From positions 65,878,919-65,942,918 of the forward strand of contig CM069452.1 of assembly GCA_035610835.1 (NCBI GenBank): a stretch of DNA of 64,000 nucleotides. The letters are read 5' to 3'. Every line of letters starts with the position of its first letter. Within the stretch, counting starts at the first letter, position 1. Position numbers and translations under genes: made by a program. Below the pieces are notes generated by a model. It did not search any database, was not told the origin of the DNA, and saw only the letters and a list, made by a program, of their open reading frames with translations. This document shows, piece by piece, positions 44,444 through 56,408 of this stretch. The DNA comes from Ophiura sarsii (Eukaryota; Echinodermata; Ophiuroidea; Amphilepidida; Ophiuridae).

Positions 44444-44948
44444 TTTTATGTAAGTCATTACGTGCAATCCGTGACAATGAGCTTCACAATTTACAAATGA
44501 ATCTTCGTCAAGCAGATCTCTCTTATGTATGGAATTTTTTTAATCTAAGTGATGATAATACAAAACTATGTCTAATCTTAGGTAGTAATTGTTTGTCTGT
44601 CACCCCGTTGGTAAATAACTATTCATACAATGCATTAATCGATAGACATTTTGATGTCTTTTGTAAGTCATACTTAAAACGTGCATGGTCATGTAGGACG
44701 GTGTTATTAAGTAATAATGATCATTAATCAATATATCAAGCTCCACGTGTCAGGACTCGATGAGCCCATCTCAATGTATATAATTCTCATGATTTCATGA
44801 GTGTATGATTTATCTCTCTTGTTTGTATAAGTGTTTTTTTCCTATCTTTTGATGTATCTTACTTTATATTTGTTGGATGCACCACCATCTGTTGGTGGAT
44901 GCCGCTGTTTTGAAAGCGTTTTCCGAATAAATAAATAAATAAATAAAT
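44444..44948 (+). mobile_element. 5'-truncated LINE tail inserted in the satellite
   Basis: The satellite unit CATATTGAT / ACAGCTATAGCT is split exactly at this point. The insert carries a 76-codon frame (44497-44727, MNLRQADLSYVWNF ... FCKSYLKRAW) resembling the C-terminus of a non-LTR element, a short 3' UTR, and ends in (AAAT)n at 44925-44948. Absent from copy A. Confidence 0.75.
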
Positions 44949-45000
44949 ACAGCTATAGCTGATAGATGACGTGATACAGTCAATAGGAGTTGCGTAACAG
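44949..45000. repeat. Final 65-bp satellite unit after the LINE insertion
   Basis: ACAGCTATAGCTGATAGATG to GTTGCGTAACAG; continues the broken unit at 44443. Confidence 0.85.
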
Positions 45001-45057
45001 TATCAATATGTGATACCAGAATGATATGTTTTTATATTCAGAGCACCTCATTTTTAA

Positions 45058-45290
45058 ACACTTTCCACGCGGCTATTAGTTTTAAAACATATTTTTTTAG
45101 AAACCTTTCCAAACTTTCCAAGTCTATCTAAAAATTACTGAACGTCAACACTAGACAAGTTTGTACTTATTTCCATGTATTTCTCATGGTGATCCCCAGT
45201 TAGGTTATGAATTTCAATAATTATGACATTTTTAGATATTTTGTGAAAGTTTGCGCGGTCGTCTGCAGACGACTACTGCGTGGAAAGTGT
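45058..45290. mobile_element. CCACGCGGC-type MITE, copy 5
   Basis: Copy B orthologue of 7909-8137. Ends ACACTTTCCACGCGGC and ACTGCGTGGAAAGTGT, with GTCGTCTGCAGACGAC inside. Confidence 0.78.
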
Positions 45291-46170
45291 AAGAAAGGAA
45301 TGATATGTTTTTGGACCGATTTCTTTCAGAAAATAATAATATTATTGCTCAGAATAACTGCAAGTACTGACATACCATATGAGCGTTCAAAAAGACAGGT
45401 GGAATGGTGGATAAATGCAAAATTTACAAGAATCAAAACATGTTTTTAAATGTGGACAATTTGCAAGCAAAAATATGGTAACAATCGTGGGAAGATCACT
45501 TTTGAATTCTGCATCTTGGAGTGAATCTCTATTGGAGATGGTTAAAATAAATGTAGTATTATCCAAAAGTTGTAGAAGTACAGGTGACCCAAAAGTTTCA
45601 AAACCATTTTATCTCTTAAAATAAGTCCCAGTAACAAAACTGAAAATATATTTGGAAAGAGAAAACTTGTAGAATCATTTCGACATACACATGTTCCCTT
45701 TTTTGAGGCCCCTCAATATAAAGCATGTTGATAGGTTTGGCTACATAACTCACAACAATACCATAAACTGATCAATTTACTGGTCATTCAAAAAAGTTTT
45801 TACTTATTAAATGTTGTTATTAAATGTTGTTTACAACATTAATAATGTTCATAATAATTTTTAAAAATTAAAAAGAAACGTTTTAGAGAACCTTTTTTCT
45901 CTTCCTTTTATTCAGCTCATTATACTACTATACTTATACGCTTCATATGAAAGTGCAGTTTTACAGTTTGGACACTTTCGTCTGTATGTTGGCAAAACAG
46001 ATAGCTGTTATTGTCAGTGATGTTTATAAAAACGAAATCATTTGATAATCAATGATTAAATCAGCCAACCCTGGATAATGCTATAATACAATAAAAACAA
46101 CAACAGAAATAAAAGTATAGATAGAAAGTGTATAATTGTTGTTGGGACGAACTTAGCGCACATTCTTACC
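45291..46170. other. Non-coding part of copy B
   Basis: Counterpart of about 8138-8970, AT-rich. Short frames here have no recognisable domain. Confidence 0.55.
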
Positions 46171-46174
46171 TTTA

Positions 46175-46603
46175 AGGGGTATTAGGTGATGTGTTGAAAG
46201 CTGCGCCCTCAATTAGAATAAAAAAACGGGATTTCTACATTTTTCCAATTGTATTACACTTATACACAAACTTACAGCTGTAAGGATTAAGAAAAACCAG
46301 CCGTCTTTGAGCAATAATACGTCGTTTCAAAATATTCCATCCCCGGCTCGGACAGCATTTTATGGAAAACAGCGTTAAGCAATTTTTCTTTTCGATTCAA
46401 ATAACATACAATATTACATAGAGGGCGTTTTTAAAAAAGTGTCAATAAATAATGATGATTTTTCAATATTTAAACATTGTTTTAATCAAGTTTTGCTGCT
46501 TTTTTGTGAGTAGAAACAACAATAATGGCCAATTACATGATTATCTTTCATGTTGAAGTAAATCGTGTAATAAAACAAATCTTAAACATCTCTTAGTACC
46601 CCT
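46175..46603. mobile_element. MITE with TTA target duplication (Harbinger-like)
   Basis: 429 bp, ends AGGGGTATTAG and CTTAGTACCCCT, flanked by TTA on both sides (46172-46174 and 46604-46606). Copy A has the single empty site ACCTTAACCG near 8973. The target size fits PIF/Harbinger. Confidence 0.82.
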
Positions 46604-46606
46604 TTA

Positions 46607-47345
46607 ACTGAAAATACTGCAATGTTTTACAAGGAATTGTTTTGATATTTTTTGTTAAAACTGAAATGATACACTTGCAAATTTAAAATCTTGGATTTTT
46701 TTAATTCTCGTAATGGTCTAAGGATATATGGTAGCATTCCCAAATAATATAGAACGGCCCTGTCACTAGATCACGTCAGTCGGTTGAGCTATTTATTTGT
46801 CTTTCAAAATTACACAAAAAATCACAAATATGTAGAAAAAATTACTTTCTAAAAAACATCGGGTGAGTATTCATTTCCACTTACAAATTGAGTATGCTAC
46901 AGCTTAGAATTAATTAATTGAATGACGAACATGTACGTATCAAATGTTGGACCATGCAGGTTGAGTTACAAAGAGCGGCTACTTCTTTTACACTAAAGGT
47001 GTCATGTTTATGAATGTTGTCAGTCATCCAGGTAGTTAAAATCAATCAAAAATGTTTATAATCTAGTCAACTGGACTTACTTTTATTGTTTGGCGACAGT
47101 TTCACATCCTATCCCGGATGTATCGTCAGGTCGAATTCAATTTGCAATTAAAGCTAAATGCTTGAGAATATCCCTTCGTTGCTAATGATTAATTCACGCC
47201 TGATGTTTCCGTGTCGCCTTTGGCAAAAGTGCCAGTTCTCCCTCGATCCCTTTATGTGTTATATTTATTTTATTTATGAAATAACCCCTATAATTGAGGA
47301 TTTTGACAATTTTTCAAAGCTTTCACACATTTCGATCATTTTTTT
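46607..47345. other. Non-coding part of copy B
   Basis: Matches 8975-9745 in patches; includes about 120 bp (47010-47130) not in copy A. No gene supported. Confidence 0.5.
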
Positions 47346-47643
47346 TGAAAAGGTGTACTTTAGGCCCCAGATACTAGTATACCGGTATCGCACAATAGTG
47401 GCACATACAATTCGCCAGTATCGCTTGATATAAGTACAATAATATTGTTCCAGTATCGTCCAATACTGGAACAAGAAATTGTGTTCCAGTATAGTGATTA
47501 GTACCAGTATTGAACATTAGTATCGTCCGATACTGGAACACCAACGTTGTACCAGTATCGAGCAATAGTGGGTGTTACCTTATCGGACGATACTATAGTA
47601 CAGTCGATTATATATAATCTGGCAGCTAAAGTTCACTTTTTCC
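47346..47643. mobile_element. Palindrome-array transposon (E6)
   Basis: Left end GAAAAGGTGTACTTTAGGCC, right end GGCAGCTAAAGTTCACTTTT, about seven decayed palindrome units between. Confidence 0.75.
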
Positions 47644-47865
47644 CCTACTATTTATTACATATATTCCTAAAAGAAGTGTCTTCGTTCTGCCTCTGACACC
47701 TCGCCATATCAGGCATGCCCCAATCACTTAATTTAAGAAGATATTTAAAATAACTCATTTATTCCACCGTCAAAGTGCAAGGAATGTTTAACACTGTTTT
47801 TTAATGTTATGTTTTTATTTTGTTAAGCGCTGTGGTACCATGGTATGTAAGAGCGCTAAATAAAT

Positions 47866-48096
47866 GTTCAATGTTATGTTATGTTATGTTATGTTATGTT
47901 ATGTTATGTTATGTTATGTTATGTTATGTTATGTTATGTTATGTTATGTTATGTTATGTTATGTTATGTTATGTTATGTTATGTTATGTTATGTTATGTT
48001 ATGTTATGTTATGTTATGTTATGTTATGTTATGTTATGTTATGTTATGTTATGTTATGTTATGTTATGTTATGTTATGTTATGTTATGTTATGTTA
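47866..48096. repeat. (ATGTT)n 5-bp satellite
   Basis: About 46 near-perfect ATGTT units. It abuts a foldback element. Long YVMLC-repeat frames are artefacts. Confidence 0.95.
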
Positions 48097-48258
48097 TTTA
48101 GGGGTTCAATAAGGTTTCGGAGTTGTTTATCTTGAATCGACAACGATAAGACGGGTTTATTTTTCGAGGGCAGCTTTACCCAGCTGCCCGAGCAAAATAA
48201 ACCCGTATTACCGTTGTCGATTCAAGATAAACAACGACGAAGACCTTGTTGAACCCCG
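48097..48258. mobile_element. Foldback element next to (ATGTT)n
   Basis: Arms of about 70 bp: GGGGTTCAATAAGGT...GATAAGACGGGTTTATTTT and the complement AAAATAAACCCGTATTACC...AACCCC. The centre is GGCAGCTTTACCCAGCTGCC. Confidence 0.78.
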
Positions 48259-48780
48259 TTCAACAACGACCAAACACATTTACATCATTCATATGTGAAT
48301 AGCGTTTTGGATAATTGATGAAAATGAGTAAAAAAACCGTGTTTTAATAAGCTTAATTTGACATAAAAAAATAGCTGCTCTTTAAAAAACGGGGAAAATG
48401 TTTACGTTTTATTATAATTAGGCCCTTATTGGACATCGTCCGTTCCCTGTAAATGGGCGAGGGAACTTCTGAATGGGCTGGGTTTCCAAAGGTAAACATT
48501 AGAGAAGACAAATTATTTCGCAAGTAATTGTGAAATTTAAAATATTTTGTAAATAGCATTTTATTCACACACCACCTTTATCATTCAGAGAAATATTAAA
48601 TCAAGAATGCGTTTAAATTTATACATAACGCATTTTTAAACATGTTTATAGAATATATGTATCAAATCAAAACACACCCCTCCATTTCAATAGTGGTACG
48701 GTCCTTTGGATGAAAAGATTGTTTTTTTACAGCGCGATGATGCAGAATGGCGATTCTCTTGTGCTGGGTAGTGCATAATT
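48259..48780. other. Non-coding stretch
   Basis: AT-rich; no gene, RNA or complete repeat recognised. Confidence 0.45.
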
Positions 48781-48933
48781 ATGTTCCAGTATCGCCGAAT
48801 ACTGGAACATTTGTATGTGCCAGTATCGGCCGACTTTGTACCAGTAATCGTCCGATATTGAACGATACTAAGTGTTGCAGTATCGGGCCATACTTGTACA
48901 GTCCAGAATCTGGGACCTAAAGTATACTTTTCC
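48781..48933. mobile_element. Palindrome-array transposon, right half (E7)
   Basis: Three palindrome units then the family right end CCAGAATCTGGGACCTAAAG followed by TATACTTTTCC. Left end missing. Confidence 0.7.
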
Positions 48934-48981
48934 GCCTTTAAACATGTTAAACATGCTTATAATTACTATCGTGGTGGTACG

Positions 48982-49735
48982 TACAGTGAGTCAGAAAGAA
49001 CTGGCAAATTTTTCACAAGAGCGTCATGAAAATTGCAGGCCTGTATATTCAAAAGGCCACATATTTGGCTTTCATTCAAAAAAAAGAATTTCTAAATTCG
49101 ACCGTTGCGTCATAGTGGTGGTTACATCAACATGATCAATGTGATATTTTAAAGCCAAACCTGAGGATGAAATATCGCACAATATGTTGACTTGCTGATG
49201 GGTGAGTAAAAAAACCTGCAATAGTGGACAGAATCCATCTTGTTTTCAAAACCAAGTTGCTTTTTAAACGCTGCAAGAATGATATATTTGTTACTAACTT
49301 TATGTGAAAAAATGAAGTTAGTCGCATTTTTCGTTTGTCTTCGGTAAACCGTTTGGCTGCACAACCCAATGTACTTGTTTTTCCACGAGCATAGTGATTT
49401 TCAATTAGAATTGCATCCATTTCATGTTCACATTTGAACAAATTTTGAGAATAATTTCATTTTGTATTCAAATTTAGACCATTATAAGCAATTTATAGCA
49501 TGGTTAGTAAATTGATCATTTTATCTCCCATGTAAACAAGAAAGGATGCATTCAATTCCAATTACGTCACAAATTTCAATGAGAGACACGTTTTGCAATC
49601 TTAGGCATGTTCTGGGTGTCTCGTTAGTAACAAATACATTATTCTGATAACGTTAAAAAAATTCAAACATCAACTTGGTTTTGAAAACAAGATGATTTCT
49701 TTCCACTATTGCAGTTTTTTAAACTCACCCTGTAG
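48982..49735. mobile_element. mariner-like element with long inverted arms
   Basis: Ends TACAGTGAGTCAG and CTCACCCTGTA. Internally, 49199-49310 and 49620-49735 are inverted copies (GGTGAGTAAAAAAACCTGCA; TGCAGTTTTTTAAACTCACC). A 101-codon minus frame over the left arm has no recognisable transposase motif. Confidence 0.6.
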
Positions 49736-49758
49736 AGATTGCAATCAATGAAATTGAA

Positions 49759-50301
49759 CTAAGGGATCACGTCAAAACTCGACCGCCCGGCAACCGCCGG
49801 TTACGGCCGGTTCCGTTCGGTTCTCACAAAACGTGTCGTCTGTTATAATATACACACATAATGAGGTCAAATAGTAACACTCTGGTGAACACGACCGGTT
49901 GAAAGTGCCTCGTCACACACGTGAGCAATAACATCTTGAAGTAATGGGCTCTTTTAAGACTTAAAAGTCTCAGTTGACAACCAGTACAATACAGCTATTG
50001 ATTTTCGCTGGGGTTGGCTTTTTCAATCTGTTTATAGCTCAATTAACTTTTTAAAATCAATACCGAAAGTCTATGAATGGTTTTTTTTTATAGAACGATT
50101 ATAGAGAGAGCTATTATGACCGCAAAGTAACAGATTGATAGTGTAAATTGGTCAGATTACAGCATTAAGTCAACCGGCGGTTGTTCAGTGTTGCATGCGC
50201 GAATATTCATATACCAGTAAAACATTTGACCTGAAAGAACCGGGCGGAACCGCCCGTAACCGGCAGTCAACGGGCGGTCGAGTTTTGACGTCTCCCCTAA
50301 G
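49759..50301. mobile_element. GC-ended MITE (GTCAAAACTCGACCGCCCG)
   Basis: About 540 bp with GC-rich inverted ends of about 58 bp containing GTCAAAACTCGACCGCCCG, followed inward by GGTTACGGCCGGTTCCG-like sequence; AT-rich interior. Target duplication not clear. Confidence 0.78.
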
Positions 50302-50545
50302 TAATTATGAGTAAGAACAATCCTGAATTTCAGAAAGAAAAAACTGAAAAGCGGCATCGCAGCTGAATAAGGAAGCAAGCCTCATTAGAATACATTGGAG
50401 AATGGCTTGATAATTCGACTATCCCATGAATTGGCTTTAGAATTTGGGGCGGCTTTACTAAAATTAGTCTAACATGAGAACGCAATGTTCGATTTTTAAT
50501 TTTTTTTAATATTTTTTTTAATGAAAGCCAAGTATGATCATTTTA

Positions 50546-51462
50546 GGGACCGTTCATTATTTATGGTGGAGGGGGGGTTGGGACAAATTCGAGATTCGTG
50601 TGTCAAAATTACCTAACCCCCCCTACAGCTGAAACTGAAAATTACATGACCCCCCCTACTAACCAGTAGCTTTTTACACAACCCCCCCCCCCCCAAAAAA
50701 AAAAAAATCAACTTGTTGTCACATACTTAGGGGCTGTCCTTTTCTTTTGTCCATGGATTCGTTGGTAAGTTCTGTTTGTGCCCTCTGATTCTCTGAACGG
50801 CCAATAATTTAATGATACCCCATCTTTTGATCGTGTGAAATTATACTAACTACATTGCGAACTTAGCGAGGCGAAAAATTTGTCATATATTTATACATTT
50901 TGGGTGGTTTTTGTGAGTCTTTATAACCTGAAAAAAACTAAAACATCCTGACAAAAACGTATGAAACATTCTACTTTTGTGAGCTTTGGTGCAGAGCTGA
51001 GAGTGAGACGAGGTGAAAAGCAAAGAAATTATCGTTTTTAATCATATTAATGTTGGATTTTGAAACATAGGCTAATTAACATGTTTTTATACACCCCATG
51101 GCTATAATGTTTTCAACCGTTGATGATCACATAAGTGGTTTTTTAACAGATCGTCCGAGCAGGGCGTGCACAAACAAAGTTTCGCTGTCCGAAAGTCGTC
51201 TCGTCATAAGTAGCCTACATGTTTTGAAGTTGACAGGTCGTAAGAAAATGTGCGCGAAGCTCAGAAAAAAATTGGCATTTACACTCCAAAATAGCCTCTA
51301 AAATCACCTCAATCACCACCATCATAATAAAAGTTACACAACCCCCCCTGTTTAAGAATAAAAAGTTACATAGCCCCCCCTATTTCAACATATGAAAGTT
51401 ACATGACCCCGCCCCCTATATTTTACCCAACCCCCCCTCCAGCATAAATAATGAACGGTCCC
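50546..51462. mobile_element. Harbinger-like MITE (GGGACCGTTCATTATTTATG ends)
   Basis: 917 bp, inverted ends with GGGACCGTTCATTATTTATG at left and CATAAATAATGAACGGTCCC at right, each followed by GGGGGG/CCCCCC tracts. TTA occurs on both sides (50543-50545 and 51463-51465). Interior contains repeated TTACACAACCCCCCC words. Another right end of this family is at 63500-63530. Confidence 0.85.
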
Positions 51463-52037
51463 TTATACAATACATTCCTGAATTTTGTATGACGCCTTTG
51501 CGAAAAAGTGCCCGTTCTTACTGACTCATTTTTATTCGTTCTTTATGATCATGATCATGGACCTTGGAAATCGTTGAACTACAGAGTGAAGCTGAAAGGA
51601 GCCCACAGATTTCTCACATAAATATACTAGAAATCATTACCGGTACCTCGTTTATACACATAAACCCTTCCCTGTAATGGTTTCATTGCAATACATTGTA
51701 TGTGCTTTTCTTAACCTTTTGGCTTTTTGATTAAAGCTCGTTGCCAATTCAATCATAGATAATCGAGACAGGGGGTCGTGTGCCTTGAGTTGGGACCCCT
51801 TTGTGTGACATACCGTATATTATCAGCATTAGGCACTCTTTCAAAACCTTGAAAACCCTGGAAAATACAAATGATCACAGCGCCATCTTGTGATAATACA
51901 TGTATGTCGAGTGTTTCGAGATCAAATCAAATCGACAAAGTGCAAAAACGTCCTAAGTCGCTAAAGTATTATTTTATTGTCAAGAGCCAATCCACTGTAG
52001 AACTTATTGCATACTAAAACCCTGTCTGTTGTGTCGT

Positions 52038-52128
52038 ACAGATTAGCTCAATTGGTAGAGCACCAGACTTGAAATACAGACGTATGGTTAAAGCCAAGGC
52101 GTGAGTTCGAAACCCATCCAAGTCAAAT
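52038..52128 (+). other. tRNA-like sequence (degenerate)
   Basis: A-box TAGCTCAATTGG and B-box GAGTTCGAAACCC occur in the right order, but the acceptor stem does not pair and the middle is too long or contains an intron-like insert. A tRNA pseudogene or tRNA-derived element. Confidence 0.5.
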
Positions 52129-52340
52129 TGATTTTTAAATAATTTTTTCTGTAAATTTATCTTTAATTTGTTCTAGATTCCGTCCTTTTATATGAGGAGC
52201 TAGTCATCATTGCCATATTTTTTTTAAGAAGTTGGGTTAGTTATATATGTATGAGCATTTTCATGAAAAAGCAGGAATTCCTGCTTTTTTGTAGTCAAAT
52301 TTTACGCAGTTTCTTGTAATTTCAGCCTGTTTCGGGCCTT

Positions 52341-52343
<3 letters not shown>

Positions 52344-52390
<47 letters not shown>
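52344..52390. repeat. (GATT)n microsatellite
   Basis: About twelve 4-bp units, same motif as at 25062 and 38229. Confidence 0.9.
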
Positions 52391-52522
52391 CAGCAGCCTA
52401 AACGTTCATCCCATAATACTACAAAATAAAAATAAACAGTGTTTCTTTTGGTTTAATATAATATATCGCCAGCCTCCGCATCTGGCTATGAGCATTATTT
52501 CTTTATAAAAAACAGTTTATGG

Positions 52523-52597
52523 TTTGTTGAGGATTCGAACCTGGTATTCATGCGTGGGAGCCCTACATCGTGACCACTATGCTACGCCGGATTAACG
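52523..52597 (-). other. tRNA-like sequence (degenerate)
   Basis: On the minus strand, TAGCATAGTGGTCA (A-box) and GGTTCGAATCC (B-box) with loop CTCCCACG, reminiscent of tRNA-Gly(CCC). The acceptor and T stems do not close well, so probably a pseudogene. Confidence 0.5.
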
Positions 52598-52977
52598 TTT
52601 TAGTCGAAGTCGTTGATCAAAGATGTATTTTAGTATGAAGATTTTTGCCCGTTGCTGATCCCCATACTTCTTTTAAAATTAATATATTGAAGCGATTAGC
52701 TTTTGAAACATTGGGAATTATTGATTAGGTTATAAGCTTCTTGCAGGTGCTGTTAAATCTCTAATTGCTTAAATAAGTATTACGTGCGCTAGAGCTGTAA
52801 TACCTGAACGCAAATGATTGCAGTTTCTATTGTGGTTCCATGTTTAAGAATGGTTACATTCCGAAATGCTATGCGTTGCGTGAATCATCAAGGCTGTTTT
52901 CAGTCAGATGCCAACATTGAGTGAGTCTATTGTATACGAAGAGATTTTGTTTCCCTTAAAAAGAGGATGTCGATCTC

Positions 52978-53298
52978 GTGCAATTCAATATGCCAAAATG
53001 TCAGCCTTATACAATGACAACATTAAGGCATTTAAATGTGGTTCAACGCCATGTGACTAGGGATTTTTATTTTTATTTTGACATGCTAAAGTCATGTTTG
53101 CAGGGACGTTTCTGCTTGAAAATGCCTTTTTCTGAAGAAGATTTTTTTGTCATTACTGAAAAAATAAGGTATATTTCCCGTGGCCCTGACCCCTGTCTTA
53201 TTAAAAGCTTTAAATTAATAACCTTTCACGATCATCAATTTATTGCTCTTTACATTGAATCCAAACCTAGCTTGCAGCGACACTGTTTTCACATTTAA
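52978..53298 (+). other. Unrecognised 106-codon frame in the 3.5-kb unit
   Basis: No ATG at its first position (GTG); reads with aromatic and basic residues (FYFYFDMLKSC, RYISRGPDPCLIK). Its RGPDPC codons lie in a word (CGTGGCCCTGACCCCTGT) that also occurs at 53554, so part is a repeat. No known domain. Confidence 0.25.
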
Positions 53299-53401
53299 AA
53301 TACAATTTAGAAACTGGGTTCAATTTGGCTAAAATTTCATCGAATACTCAATAGTTCACCACTAGTTCATTATTATAGAGAACACATAGACACGTCAGTA
53401 A

Positions 53402-53483
53402 GTAGTTATGGCCGAGCGGTTACGAATATGGACTAGTAATCTAATAGATTCTCCCCTCCTCGGTTCGAATCCTGCTGAATACC
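53402..53483 (+). other. tRNA-Ser-like sequence with AGT anticodon
   Basis: 82 bp with type II (long variable arm) layout: GTAGTTATGGCCGAGCGG opening as in eukaryotic tRNA-Ser, B-box GGTTCGAATCC and 3' GAATAC that mostly pairs with the 5' end. The anticodon loop reads CTAGTAA, giving AGT (Thr) instead of AGA (Ser). Anticodon and T stems have mismatches. Probably a pseudogene. Confidence 0.6.
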
Positions 53484-54636
53484 TTTTGTTAGAAAAAACG
53501 ATTTATTCTCTGTGTGTTGGAAAATGGCGTATATTTTTACCGTAGGTGAATAAAAGTCGTGGCCCTGACCCCTGTTCAAAAATGTATTACAAATAAACAT
53601 ATTTTTGATCAAGTTTTATACGTTAGGAACATTTCTTGTGCATAAAGTTTTTGCTATGACGTCTGAAAATCATCAAAAATACGATGTTTACGATCGCATT
53701 GAAAATGCATCTTTATCGCCTCAAAAATAGTAACAAAAATCGTGTTTTTTATTAAATCGGAAATGACATCTTACATAAATAGGACTTCCCCTCAAAATGA
53801 GCCTAAGATGATCAAAATTGATGGAGGCAATCCTTCACAATCGCGAGTTGTAAATGACCCGATTTATATTTATTTATTTTTTGAAATCTCACTTTACTGG
53901 CGGGGCGGGGCGAACAAAATAGACGGTATTTTCATGCCTTGACTTCTGACTCGAAACCATTCGAAAGTTGTATGTAGCCGCGCCGTACTGCTTAGTATAA
54001 TATCAAAAACGATAAGATTATCTGCATATTATAATGTCCTTGAAATGGATCAGTGCAGCCATGCATGTAAATGAAGCGCTTAGCAGAATGGCTCCCATAT
54101 AAAATTGTACAGAACTTTATTGTTGCGCAGCTTCCCAAATCTCTTGTAGCAGCTATTGCACTTAGTATTCCAAAAACTTTTACTAGGTATCAATAGCAAT
54201 ATCGAATAGCTATTTGCCTGGTCAATTTGAAGTAACACTAATTTATTATGTCGCTTGAATTGAGTGTTCTGCAGCAGAAGGAATTCCATTGAAAAGATCA
54301 ATAGTGTTTGTTAAACGGGATTTGTACCAACACATTCCTTATTCAATTGCAAGTTATGCTCAACCTCCAACCATGCTTGGTCATTGACTATATCTTAACT
54401 AAAAAGATGGTCAGAGTTCATGTCCCGAAAATCTTAAATAGAGTTTACGAGTACCCGCACCATGACTTGTTGTCCCTGATGAAACGCAGGCAGTCTCTAT
54501 ACTGATATGCACAGTTGACTGATTGACTATAATGGTTGTCATTGGTGGCTGGTTTAACACAGAATTTTTTTTATATGTAAATACCCCTTTCCAAAGTTAA
54601 AACTGATAGACCTATTCATTTTTGAAAATAAAAACG

Positions 54637-54640
54637 AAAA

Positions 54641-54671
<31 letters not shown>

Positions 54672-54792
54672 ACAAATAAATAAATAAATAAATAGGTGAA
54701 TAAATATATAAATAAATAGGTGAATAAATAAATAAACAAATATACTAATAAATAAATAGGTGAATAAATAAATAAATAAATAAATATACTAA

Positions 54793-54843
<51 letters not shown>

Positions 54844-54960
54844 ACTAATAAATAAATAAAATTAAAAAAAATAAAAAAAACTAAAAAAAAAACTAATAAA
54901 TAATTAAATAAATAAATTTAAAAAATTAAAAAAATTAAAAAAATTAAATAAAAAATAAAA
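54637..54960. repeat. (AAAT)n-rich low-complexity tract
   Basis: Long AAAT tract with GGTG and ACTA interruptions at semi-regular positions, degrading into A-rich sequence. Confidence 0.9.
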
Positions 54961-55998
54961 TAAAACTCTTACAAACAAATAATGATTTGACCACGTTTCA
55001 ATGAGTAAATTACCCGCCTTTGTTAAAATGTTCTCGCTTTTAAACAGATCTATTATTCTTATTAAGTAATAAAATGCCTCACAATTAATAAACCAGCGTT
55101 GTCTTGATCACATTAAAATTAACATACTATACTGATAATGGATTGGCTCCTGACAATAAAATAATACTTTAGCGACTTAGGACATTTTTGCACTTTGCCG
55201 ATTTGATTTGATCTCGAAACACTCGACATACATGTATTATCACAAGATGGCGCTGTGATCATTTGTATTTTCCAGGGTTTTCAAGGTTTTGAAAGAGTGC
55301 CTAATGCTGATAATTTACGGTATGCTAAAAATGAAAAAATCACATGGATTTTGCTTAAAACATTTTTAGCATTAAAACTATACATAGGAGTATAAGGAAA
55401 GTATACATTTCCTGAAAGCATACACGTTTCTAAATCTCACAATGACAATGTCAAGGTCATTATACAGGGTGGGTAGATAATATATAGGGTGCAAACATCA
55501 AGAAATGCACTAAAAATACAAATTTTCACTGGTCATTTACATACAGCAGCAGTAAATATGCTTGCTAAGGGGGGGGGGGGGTGTTAATCTGACTCTTGTG
55601 TTAGTTTGTGATTCATTCCCTGTGTCTTTGTCATTTATCATGTTTATAATTGCCGTTTTTTAATCTTTTAATTTTTTATATGTTACCCACAGTGCAATAT
55701 TAGCTATATTTAGGCGTCATAGCATTTTTTTAAAATATATTACCCACAGTGCAATATTAGCTAGCCTATATTTAGGCGACTTAGCATGTACAACCTTTAC
55801 TATCTATGTATTTTTTGATACCTTTTAATCTCTTTTAGCATTCTTAATTTTCAATTTTGTTGTTATCTTTGTATACATTTCTATGTGTAATTTGATGTTT
55901 TTATACCGTATGTAATATCCATGTAATTCAGCTTTTAGCTGCGATTTGGTGTCAATAAACTATAACTATAACTATAACTATAACTATACCTTGAAGAT

Positions 55999-56408
55999 AG
56001 AAGTGTCCCGCAAGCATAAAAGTGTGCATTATATGTTAGAAAAATAACTATCAAGCCCAACTTTTGTAATTATATAGAACAAAACACCACACTTATGACA
56101 AAAACAAATAAAAACCGCAATCTCTCAACATGCACTTTTTAAAATTCGCGGCGATCGAAAGTCCCAGTGTCGATGATGTCATAGTTATACAATGCACATG
56201 CGCAAATTTTAGCACCGATACCCGTGACGTCATCGACACCGGGAATTTTGATCGCCGCGAATTAAAAAAAATTGCATGTTGAGTGATGGCAGTTTTTATT
56301 CATTTGTGTGACTAGTATGGTGTTTTGCTCTATATAATTACGTAATTTCGGCTCGATAATTATTTTTCTAACAAATAATGCTCAATGTTGTGCTTGCGGG
56401 ACCCTTCC
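55999..56408. mobile_element. ~410-bp foldback element
   Basis: Arms of about 170 bp: AAGTGTCCCGCAAGCATAAA ... CGCGGCGATCGAAAGTCCC ... GTCGATGATGTC, with the complement ending TGCTTGCGGGACCCTTC. The centre is about 45 bp. Nested inside the 6.8-kb insertion. Preceded by (AACTAT)n at about 55960-55987. Confidence 0.8.

Larger units (their letters stand above)
51809..55325. mobile_element. 3.5-kb unit with ~185-bp inverted repeats
   Basis: 51809-51994 and 55141-55325 are inverted copies: CAGCATTAGGCACTCTTTCA, then AGCGCCATCTTGTGATAATA, then TCCTAAGTCGCTAAAGTATT on the left and their complements on the right. Outer boundaries can be read as TA|CCGTA ... TACGG|TA. Encloses the three tRNA-like sequences and microsatellites. 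Resembles a long-TIR DNA transposon without its transposase. Confidence 0.7.

Noticed and set aside
47820..48135. YVMLC-repeat proteins
   Set aside because: Translation of the (ATGTT)n satellite in three frames.
53402..53483. Functional suppressor-like tRNA
   Set aside because: Anticodon and T stems have several mismatches; kept only as a tRNA-like sequence.
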